DNA from: an uncultured Eubacteriales bacterium
GTDB taxonomy: Bacteria > Bacillota > Clostridia > Christensenellales > CAG-138
Direction of reading: 5' to 3'
Assembly: GCA_900547135.1 (NCBI GenBank)
Contig: URFJ01000035.1
Span: 1-14,580, forward strand
DNA: 14,580 nucleotides
The stretch's first letter is position 1; every line of letters begins with the position of its first letter. Below, one piece after another: positions 8,269-13,954 of this stretch. Below the pieces are notes generated by a model. It did not search any database. It saw only the letters and a list, made by a program, of their open reading frames with translations, and was not told the origin of the DNA. The position numbers were made by a program, and so were the translations under genes.

Positions 8269-8931
8269 ATGAACAAAATTGTAACTGCAAAGGAGGCGCT
8301 ATCCAGGATTAAGGATGGCGATACGCTTCTAGTAGGCGGGTTCCTTCAGGGTGGAAGTCCGGAATATATCCTGGGCGAACTGATCGACCACCCTGCCAGG
8401 CATCTCACAATAGTCAATAACGATATGGGGCTTGCCGAAAACAACCTTACAAAGATTATGGAAAACGGCAGGGTTGACAAGATAATCTGTACTTACATAG
8501 GCCTAAACCCCATGGCACAGCAGATGTATCATAACGACCCAGCTACAGTCGAGTTGAATCCACAGGGTACGCTCGCGGAACGTATACGTTGCGCAGGCGC
8601 TGGAATTGCGGGATTTTATACGCCTACAGGCGTTGGTACCGTGATAGAGGAGGGCAAGGAAAAGCGCAGCTTTGACGGAGTGGAATATCTTTTTGAAAGA
8701 GCGCTTGCGGGGGATGTTGCCATTGTTCACGCCGCTGTTGTTGATGAATCTGGAAATTGCTTTATGAAGGGCTCTTCAAAGAATTTTAATGCCGTCATGC
8801 CCGCCGCTGCCGGCTATGTAATTGTTGAGGCTGAAAAAATCGTTCCCGTAGGCGAAATTGACGGCGAACTTGTCACTGTACCCGGTATATTTATAGATGC
8901 AATCGTAAGCATTCCCAAGGAGGGCAGATAA
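8269..8931 (+). CDS. atoD: 3-oxoacid (acetoacetate-type) CoA-transferase, subunit A
   Basis: 220 residues, full length for the alpha subunit of the heteromeric family I CoA-transferases (AtoD, CtfA, ScoA). With the B subunit it moves CoA between acyl-CoAs and free acids such as acetoacetate, acetate or butyrate through a glutamyl-CoA intermediate on subunit B. Visible signatures are the N-terminal LLVGGFLQGGSPEYI (20-34), where most relatives have GGF-G-C-G-P, then NPQGTLAERIRCAGAGIAGFYTPTGVGT (residues 97-124) and the C-terminal VEAEKIVPVGE. The ATG at 8269 follows ACGGAGG with good spacing. It is first in a three-gene operon: subunit B begins 2 bp after its stop, and a thiolase follows. Exact acid specificity cannot be decided; atoD is used for the family role. 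Confidence 0.93.
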   Translation: MNKIVTAKEALSRIKDGDTLLVGGFLQGGSPEYILGELIDHPARHLTIVNNDMGLAENNLTKIMENGRVDKIICTYIGLNPMAQQMYHNDPATVELNPQGTLAERIRCAGAGIAGFYTPTGVGTVIEEGKEKRSFDGVEYLFERALAGDVAIVHAAVVDESGNCFMKGSSKNFNAVMPAAAGYVIVEAEKIVPVGEIDGELVTVPGIFIDAIVSIPKEGR

Positions 8932-8933
8932 AT

Positions 8934-9593
8934 ATGGCACTTGATAAGAAGAACTTTATTGCAAAGCGCGTGGCTATGGAGCTAAACGACGGAGACGTTG
9001 TAAACCTTGGTATAGGGCTGCCCACGCTGGTAGCCAACCACATCCCTGACAGCATAAGCGTAACGTTTCACGCTGAAAACGGCATAATCGGCGCAGGTCC
9101 GGCGGCTGGCGAAGACGAGCTTGATTTGGACATATTCAATGCCGGAGGACAATACATAACAGTTGTAAAAGGGGCAAAATTTCTCTCAAGCGACGAATCC
9201 TTTGCAATTATAAGGGGCGGGCATGTGCATATGACCGTTCTTGGCGCGCTTCAAGTGGATCAGAAGGGAAACCTCGCCAACTGGAACGTACCTGGCAAAA
9301 AGGTAACGGGTATGGGCGGGGCAATGGATCTGGTAGCCAAGGCGAAGAAGGTAATAGTGGCAATGGAGCATACCGCAAAGGGCAACCATAAGATCCTGTC
9401 GGAATGCACCTTCCCATTGACTGGGGCCGGAGTGGTGGACGTCATCATTACCGACATGGGCTTTATGGAAGTAACGCCTGAAGGCCTGGTCCTTCGGGAA
9501 ATCGCGCCCGACGTAACCGTTGAGGAAGTTCAGGCTGCCACTGGCGCAAAGCTTATAGTACCTGATGATATTAAAGTCATGAATGTTGAATAG
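8934..9593 (+). CDS. atoA: 3-oxoacid (acetoacetate-type) CoA-transferase, subunit B
   Basis: 219 residues, full length for the beta subunit (AtoA, CtfB, ScoB). It carries the catalytic glutamate in the conserved ENG motif: Glu48 in FHAENGIIGAGP, which forms the covalent glutamyl-CoA thioester. Other family features are LGIGLPTLVANHI (25-37), FAIIRGGHVHMTVLGALQVD (about 90-109), GGAMDLV and the C-terminal LREIAPDVTVEEV. The start at 8934 is 2 bp beyond the subunit A stop. AAGGAGG (8917-8923) lies inside the end of that gene, so the two subunits are coupled for equal production. A thiolase starts 22 bp downstream, pointing to acetoacetyl-CoA/acetoacetate exchange. The direction in the cell (acetoacetate use or acid re-assimilation) is not shown by the sequence. 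Confidence 0.94.
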   Translation: MALDKKNFIAKRVAMELNDGDVVNLGIGLPTLVANHIPDSISVTFHAENGIIGAGPAAGEDELDLDIFNAGGQYITVVKGAKFLSSDESFAIIRGGHVHMTVLGALQVDQKGNLANWNVPGKKVTGMGGAMDLVAKAKKVIVAMEHTAKGNHKILSECTFPLTGAGVVDVIITDMGFMEVTPEGLVLREIAPDVTVEEVQAATGAKLIVPDDIKVMNVE

Positions 9594-9615
9594 AGTTACG
9601 GAAGGAGTAGGATAA

Positions 9616-10800
9616 ATGAAGGATATCGTAATAGCGTCGGCATGCCGGACAGCCATCGGTTCATTCGGAGGAACGCTTAAGGACGTACCCGCCGCTGAGT
9701 TGGGAAGCATTGTAATAAAAGAAGCTGTCAAACGTGCAGGAATCAATCCGTCGGATATAGACGAGGTAATTATGGGATGCGTGCTTCAGGCCGGTCTCGG
9801 GCAAAACGTAGCCCGCCAGGCCATGATTAAGGCCGGTCTGCCGGTTGAAACCCCTGCTATGACCATAAACAATGTATGCGGATCAGGCCTAAAGTCGGTA
9901 AATACCGCCGCTGCATTAATACAGGCCGGCGACGCGGATGTGGTGCTGGTAGGCGGAATGGAAAACATGAGCATGGCGCCATACGTGCTTCCTAAAGCGC
10001 GCTTTGGATACCGCATGAGCACGCCTGAGGACGTAGTGGTTGACACGATGGTAAAGGACGGCCTGTGGGAAGCGTTTAACAACTATCATATGGGCGTAAC
10101 AGCCGAAAACCTTGCAAAGCAGTACGGAATAACGCGCGAAATGCAGGATGAGTTTGCCGCAAACAGCCAGCACAAGTGTGAAGCTGCCCAAAATGAAGGC
10201 AGATTTGACGAGGAAATAGTTCCCGTGCCGGTAAAGGTCAAGCGCGACACCGTTATGTTTGACCGCGACGAGTTCCCGCGCGCCGGCGTAACCAAGGAAG
10301 GTTTGGGCAAGCTTAGGCCCGCGTTCATAAAGGACGGAACCGTGACCGCTGGAAACGCCTCTGGAATAAATGATGGAGCCGCAGCATTGATAGTTATGAG
10401 CGCTGAGAAGGCGGAAGAATTGGGAGTAAAGCCCATTGCAAGGATCATAGCAACGGCGTCGGCCGGCGTGGAGCCGCATATAATGGGAATAGGTCCCGTC
10501 TATAGCGCAAAAAAGGCCCTTAATAAGGCTAACATGACATTGGATGAGATCGATCTCATAGAGGCAAACGAAGCTTTCGCCGCCCAATCCATCGCGGTAA
10601 GCAAGGATATGGGATGGGATATGGATAAAGTCAACGTAAACGGCGGTGCTTTAGCCCTTGGCCACCCCATTGGCGCATCGGGAGCCAGGATATTGGTAAC
10701 CCTGCTTTACAGCTTGAGGCGCATGGGCAAAAAAACCGGCCTTGCCACGCTGTGCGTAGGCGGCGGCATGGGCGTAACAACCATTGTAGAGGCACTATAG
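9616..10800 (+). CDS. atoB: Acetyl-CoA C-acetyltransferase (thiolase)
   Basis: 394 residues, typical of biosynthetic/degradative thiolase II (AtoB, ThlA, PhaA). It condenses two acetyl-CoA to acetoacetyl-CoA or runs the reverse cleavage in the cytosol. The catalytic set is complete: nucleophilic Cys88 in NNVCGSG, His350 in GHPIGASGAR, and Cys380 in LCVGGGMG. NEAFAAQ, another family mark, lies near residue 318. The ATG at 9616 follows GGAAGGAG by a normal distance. It is the last gene of the operon with both CoA-transferase subunits and is followed by a strong hairpin. No hydroxybutyryl-CoA dehydrogenase, crotonase or acyl-CoA dehydrogenase is present in the window, so if a full butyrate route exists its other genes lie elsewhere. 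Confidence 0.96.
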   Translation: MKDIVIASACRTAIGSFGGTLKDVPAAELGSIVIKEAVKRAGINPSDIDEVIMGCVLQAGLGQNVARQAMIKAGLPVETPAMTINNVCGSGLKSVNTAAALIQAGDADVVLVGGMENMSMAPYVLPKARFGYRMSTPEDVVVDTMVKDGLWEAFNNYHMGVTAENLAKQYGITREMQDEFAANSQHKCEAAQNEGRFDEEIVPVPVKVKRDTVMFDRDEFPRAGVTKEGLGKLRPAFIKDGTVTAGNASGINDGAAALIVMSAEKAEELGVKPIARIIATASAGVEPHIMGIGPVYSAKKALNKANMTLDEIDLIEANEAFAAQSIAVSKDMGWDMDKVNVNGGALALGHPIGASGARILVTLLYSLRRMGKKTGLATLCVGGGMGVTTIVEAL

Positions 10801-10846
10801 AGAGTATTGCCCGTCGCACATGCGCACTTATATCTACTTTTGCACT

Positions 10847-10880
10847 CTGTGCCATCGTCCTTGAAAGGGCGATGGCACAG
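10847..10880 (+). terminator. Strong hairpin after the thiolase operon
   Basis: CTGTGCCATCG (10847-10857) pairs perfectly with CGATGGCACAG (10870-10880). The stem continues with four more pairs, one of them G-U, to a TGAA loop. The following TCTTCAT is only weakly T-rich, so it may be an inefficient terminator or a transcript-end stabiliser. Confidence 0.6.
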
Positions 10881-11151
10881 TCTTCATAGAGCGGTTAAGT
10901 ATCATCATCTTGCCTTTGGTCCCGGTTTAGCTAGGATAACAGCCGCATAACTCATTTTAGCAGGCAAGGCTGTGGTTGTTCAGGGAAACGCAGGAAACGA
11001 CGGCTTTTTCACATCAACGCGTAGTCATTTCGCTTCACTAACTGAATCTGAAATCCGCCTCATATGTTTGTATTTAATAAACGCGTTAGTAATTAGCGTG
11101 ATGCCGGTTATGCAAAGCGACGAATATATAAACCTTTAGCCCTAGTCCGAC
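10881..11151. other. Spacer upstream of the methionine gamma-lyase promoter
   Basis: About 270 bp without a supported gene. It holds a ~60-codon open frame without a ribosome site, and weak self-complementary segments (ACAGCC at 10939-10944 with GGCTGT at 10968-10973). I recognise no SAM, cysteine or methionine-related riboswitch. Confidence 0.5.
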
Positions 11152-11180
11152 TTGACGCTTTATTACTGTGGTGTTACCAT
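11152..11180 (+). promoter_or_regulatory. Promoter candidate for methionine gamma-lyase
   Basis: TTGACG (11152-11157), a 17-bp spacer and TACCAT (11175-11180) match consensus at 5/6 and 4/6. Transcription would start near 11187, giving a ~57-nt leader that ends with AAGGAGG (11229-11235). Confidence 0.55.
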
Positions 11181-11243
11181 AGAAATATAAATTTTCGGCA
11201 TAATTCACGTGCTAATAGCAAAACATTTAAGGAGGATACAGCC

Positions 11244-12449
11244 ATGTCGAGCGACATGTACAAGGGCTTTTCTACCAAACAGATCCACACCGCGCATGTG
11301 GATATACCGGGCATCAACCCCCTCGCTACTCCGATATTTCAAACATCGACCTTTGTGTTTGATAACACCGAACAGGGCGCGCGCCGTTTTAAGGGAGATG
11401 AATCGGGCTATATATATACACGGCTGGGTAACCCCAATGCCAACCAGCTCGGGGAAAAGATAGCCGTTTTGGAAAACGGCGAATCGGGCATGGTGATGAG
11501 TTCCGGCATGGGCGCCATAACCACTGTGATATGGACAGCGTTAAAGGCAGGCGACCATCTTCTTGCCGATGACGCCCTTTATGGATGTACGTTCTCCTAT
11601 TTTACCCATGGGTTAACCCGTTTTGGCGTAGAAGTAACCCTTGTCGATTTTCAGGATATTGACGCCGTTAAGGCAAACCTGCGTGATAACACAAAGGTTG
11701 TGTATTTTGAAACGCCGACAAACCCCAACCTCAAGCTGGTTGATATAACAGCAATCAGTGAAATTGCGCATAAATATAATCCAGATATTAAGGTAATCGT
11801 AGATAATACCTTCTGTACTCCGTATCTTCAAAGACCGCTTGATATGGGCGCCGATGTGGTAATTCACAGCGCTACAAAGTATTTAAACGGCCATGGCGAC
11901 GTTATTGCGGGCATGGCTGCCGGCAAGGCCGACTTTATTACAGAATGCACTATGTTTGGCCTTAAGGACATGACCGGCGCTGTTATAGGACCGTTTGAGG
12001 CGTTTTTGATAAACCGTGGACTCAAAACGCTGGATATCCGTGTTAAGAAGCACTGTGAAAGCGCCCTTGAGGTTGCAAAGCATCTTGAGAACCATCCGAT
12101 GGTTAAACGGGTATATTATCCAGGCCTAAAATCCCACCCTCAGCATGAGCTTGCCCTCAAGCAGATGAAAAACGGATTCGGCGGAATAGTTGCTTTTGAG
12201 CTGAACGCGACAAAGGATGAAAGCGAGCGCTTTATTAACTCGCTGAAGCTATGCACATTGGCTGTAAGCCTTGGCGACGCCGAAACGCTTATAGAGCATC
12301 CGGCTTCAATGACCCACAGCACCTACACGCCTGAAGCGCTTGAGGCTGCCGGAATATCGGAATCCCTTATCCGCCTCAGCGTGGGGCTTGAAGATGTTGA
12401 GGATATAATCGATGACCTTGATATGGGGTTGAAGCTCATCACTCATTGA
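11244..12449 (+). CDS. megL: Methionine gamma-lyase (PLP enzyme, Cys/Met metabolism family)
   Basis: 401 residues, full length. The enzyme splits L-methionine into methanethiol, 2-oxobutyrate and ammonia, using pyridoxal phosphate, as a cytosolic tetramer. The PLP lysine is Lys212 in HSATKYLNGHGD. YTR (Tyr58, Arg60) contacts the phosphate of the neighbouring subunit, and SSGMGA (86-91) is the phosphate loop. Two features favour gamma-lyase over cystathionine synthase/lyase: LYGCT with Cys115, matching the cysteine characteristic of methionine gamma-lyases, and GLKDMTGAV near residue 238, whose Lys-Asp pair is typical of that group. O-acetylhomoserine sulfhydrylase remains a less likely alternative. 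The ATG follows AAGGAGG by 8 nt. It is monocistronic with its own promoter and is followed closely by an insertion-sequence remnant whose left end forms a terminator. Confidence 0.88.
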   Translation: MSSDMYKGFSTKQIHTAHVDIPGINPLATPIFQTSTFVFDNTEQGARRFKGDESGYIYTRLGNPNANQLGEKIAVLENGESGMVMSSGMGAITTVIWTALKAGDHLLADDALYGCTFSYFTHGLTRFGVEVTLVDFQDIDAVKANLRDNTKVVYFETPTNPNLKLVDITAISEIAHKYNPDIKVIVDNTFCTPYLQRPLDMGADVVIHSATKYLNGHGDVIAGMAAGKADFITECTMFGLKDMTGAVIGPFEAFLINRGLKTLDIRVKKHCESALEVAKHLENHPMVKRVYYPGLKSHPQHELALKQMKNGFGGIVAFELNATKDESERFINSLKLCTLAVSLGDAETLIEHPASMTHSTYTPEALEAAGISESLIRLSVGLEDVEDIIDDLDMGLKLITH

Positions 12450-12496
12450 TTCTTTATAAAAAACGGCCGGCTTATGCTATGATTGAAGTGGTATAA

Positions 12497-12518
12497 AGAT
12501 AGGAGACACAAAAAACCG
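12497..12518 (+). repeat. Left terminal inverted repeat of the insertion-sequence remnant
   Basis: AGATAGGAGACACAAAAAAC followed by CG. It differs from the right repeat at two positions. Confidence 0.65.
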
Positions 12519-12533
12519 TGTCCCCTGTCTTTT
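12498..12533 (+). terminator. Terminator within the left end of the insertion-sequence remnant
   Basis: GATAGGAGACAC (12498-12509) pairs with GTGTCCCCTGTC (12518-12529) with one mismatch and one G-U, around an 8-nt loop, and is followed by TTTTGTTG. It overlaps the left inverted repeat and would end transcripts of the methionine gamma-lyase gene about 80 bp after its stop. Confidence 0.65.
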
Positions 12534-12562
12534 GTTGTATCATGAGAAAAAGGCGGTAAAAA

Positions 12563-12905
12563 ATGCGGAAGGAATATACATACCATAGCAAGGAAGAAAA
12601 ACGAGATAGTAAAGCGGTATTTGAGCGGAGAATCGCCAATAAGCCTGAGCAAAGAAACAGTGATTAGCGATGGAAATATACGCAAATGGAAACGGCAATA
12701 CCAATCAGAAGGAGAAGGCGCACTGGAAAACAAGCGGAAATCAGGCAATCCATTGAGTAAGTATACCCGAAGGAAAGAACTGAGCCGGGAAGAGCAATTG
12801 GAATATCAGGCGGAATTGCTCAAACTGGAATTTAATCATATCCCTCCTGTTCGTAAGCTAAATGGTAAACCACCTGTCCAATTCAGAATTGAACAAGTGG
12901 CTTAA
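12563..12905 (+). pseudogene. Decayed IS150-like transposase (orfA start fused to orfB end)
   Basis: From the ATG at 12563 the frame reads MRKEYTYHSKEEK and then breaks. Shifting frame at the A5 run (12597-12601) restores the orfA text: EIVKRYLSGESPISLSKE, then SDGNIRKWKRQYQSEG and KYTRRKELSREEQLEYQAEL, a typical IS3-family helix-turn-helix and coiled region. One base is probably missing from the A-run. After ELLKLE the text jumps to NHIPPVRKLNGKPPVQFRIE, which resembles the extreme C-terminus of an IS3 OrfB. The whole DDE catalytic core is therefore deleted. Product: none expected, or a short peptide of about 95 residues from a TTG at 12621. Confidence 0.75.
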
Positions 12906-12907
12906 TT

Positions 12908-12929
12908 CGGCTTTTTGTGTCTACTATCT
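12908..12929 (-). repeat. Right terminal inverted repeat of the insertion-sequence remnant
   Basis: The reverse complement reads AGATAGTAGACACAAAAAGC plus CG. It lies 2 bp after the stop of the transposase remnant. Confidence 0.65.
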
Positions 12930-13004
12930 CTTGACTATCATTGCTATGATAATCCGGCCGATTTTATTGCTTAATCCTATTCCAGGTTTTTATAATAATA
13001 TAGT

Positions 13005-13260
13005 CTATGGCTACCCACAGCTGACAAGAGTAAACACGGTTTACGCTCACCCAGCCCGCGCAGGCGTAGCGGAACCTACGGCAAGCGGCCAGAACAAAGT
13101 CCGGCGCTGCGTAAACTTAAAATCCTCAAGGAGTCGGATTGTGGTCAGTTCAGGGCCGAGGAGCGCAGGACTAGCATCGCTATTTCAAGCGCCGGGAACA
13201 TAGAATCGCCCAGATCCGGCCCTCCAGGCGTGTTTACCCTTGGGAGGGGTGGTTCCTTAG
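13005..13260 (-). ncRNA. Structured non-coding RNA candidate (~256 nt), family not certain
   Basis: Read on the minus strand, this GC-rich segment folds into nested long-range helices. Outer stem: 13260-13247 with 13016-13005, with two mismatches and an AA bulge. P1: 13242-13229 with 13038-13025, 14 pairs with one G-U. P2: 13223-13216 with 13159-13152, 8 pairs. P3: GTTTACGC 13116-13109 with GCGTAAAC 13046-13039, perfect and directly abutting P1. Hairpins lie at 13213-13192, 13191-13178, 13140-13121, 13105-13088 and 13080-13065. In four helices a G-U pair on this strand would be A-C on the other, so the minus strand is the RNA. No long open frame with a ribosome site is present. It resembles the large structured RNAs of Firmicutes in size and complexity. 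The raiA motif is one possibility, but I cannot confirm it; it does not look like RNase P, tmRNA or SRP RNA. No clear promoter is seen, so it may be processed from the upstream gene's transcript. Confidence 0.55.
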
Positions 13261-13283
13261 CACATCACAAATCCTTAGCTCTT

Positions 13284-13306
13284 CCCTGGCGTTCTTAGCG
13301 CCTGGG
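13284..13306 (-). other. GC-rich hairpin just after the unknown gene
   Basis: On the minus strand CCCAGGCG (13306-13299) pairs with CGCCAGGG (13291-13284) around CTAAGAA, with one A-A mismatch. It sits 6 nt beyond the stop of the 13312 gene but has no U-tract, so a terminator is doubtful. It could be a processing site or transcript-end stabiliser between the gene and the structured RNA. Confidence 0.4.
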
Positions 13307-13311
13307 TGTAT

Positions 13312-13935
13312 CTATTTGCTATGACCTGGCCTGAATTCCAAAACCTTTCCAGGCTCTGCAATGTCATCTTTGTATTCAAAGCCTTCGTCGGACGGAGGGG
13401 CTCCTATGTATTTAGCAAATATCTCCACATATCTATTACTAAACGTTACATTTGTTATTTCGGAATACATTACCCTCGTAGGAGATTCGTCCCAAACGCC
13501 GTTAGCATCAAAATGCCATATATAAACGCCTGTTTTTCCAACGCGCATTATCTTGCCTATGACAAAAAAACCATCCTCATCATACGTCTTTCGCTCGGCA
13601 ATGACATATCTTCCCCGATCCTCCAGGTATCTGAACACGGGATACCAGTCCGTTATATCTATATCCGGCGCCTCAAGGGAGTTTAATATTCCCTCTTCAT
13701 ACAAAATTGTCTGAAAGGCAGGCGGGGCAAGAACGAAATCCTCAACATCCTTTATCCGGCTTATTGAATAGCCATCGAGCATAAACTCGTCCTCAAACGC
13801 GGAAAGGAATAACCTCTCGCTTGATTTAAGCGGGATTAAATATTCGTCAAAGCCGTCATGCGAAAAATAAACCTTGCATAAAAGTTTTCTTAACTCGGCT
13901 TCTGCGAGAAACAACTTTAGCTCTGATCTGGTCAT
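13312..13935 (-). CDS. Unknown acidic protein, ~207 residues
   Basis: I do not recognise a named family. The ATG at 13935 is preferred: GGAG lies 5 nt upstream, whereas an in-frame GTG at 13953 has none. The protein is soluble, acidic and has no signal peptide or membrane segment. The N-terminal third is helical (SELKLFLAEAELRKLL) and then strand-rich (EYLIPLKSSERLFLSAFEDEFMLDGY). The C-terminal half looks like a small all-beta unit (GFFVIGKIMRVGKTGVYIWHFD, then MYSEITNVTFSNRYVEIFAKYIG), a pattern I associate with uncharacterised clostridial proteins. It starts 20 bp after the exonuclease III stop and is likely co-transcribed with it, which hints at, but does not prove, a housekeeping or DNA-related role. 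The structured RNA lies just downstream. Confidence 0.7.
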   Translation of the reverse strand: MTRSELKLFLAEAELRKLLCKVYFSHDGFDEYLIPLKSSERLFLSAFEDEFMLDGYSISRIKDVEDFVLAPPAFQTILYEEGILNSLEAPDIDITDWYPVFRYLEDRGRYVIAERKTYDEDGFFVIGKIMRVGKTGVYIWHFDANGVWDESPTRVMYSEITNVTFSNRYVEIFAKYIGAPPSDEGFEYKDDIAEPGKVLEFRPGHSK

Positions 13936-13954
13936 ACAGTCTCCATACTCCACA

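Larger units (their letters stand above)
12497..12929 (+). mobile_element. Internally deleted IS3-family (IS150-like) insertion-sequence remnant
   Basis: The element is bounded by a 22-bp inverted repeat: 12497-12518 and the reverse complement of 12908-12929 agree at 20 of 22 bases (core AGACACAAAAA). Inside are the N-terminal part of an orfA-type transposase and the last ~25 codons of an orfB-type transposase, joined directly. At about 430 bp it is roughly a third of the usual IS3-family length, so it cannot move by itself. No target duplication is evident. Confidence 0.7.

Noticed and set aside
10939..11010. Attenuator-like arrangement: ACAGCCG can pair with GGCTGT (10968-10973) or with CGGCT followed by TTTTC (11001-11010)
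   Set aside because: The pairs are short, the loops are large, and the segment lies upstream of the likely methionine gamma-lyase promoter.
10957..11139. ~60-codon open frame between thiolase and methionine gamma-lyase
   Set aside because: It has no ATG near a ribosome site, no recognisable protein features and no supporting context.
12862..13203. 113-codon plus-strand open frame across the spacer
   Set aside because: It begins inside the transposase remnant, has no ribosome site, has a composition unlike a protein, and overlaps the structured RNA on the other strand.
13936..13953. GTG start for the unknown protein at 13953
   Set aside because: The upstream sequence is AT-rich without a ribosome site; the ATG at 13935 has GGAG at proper spacing.
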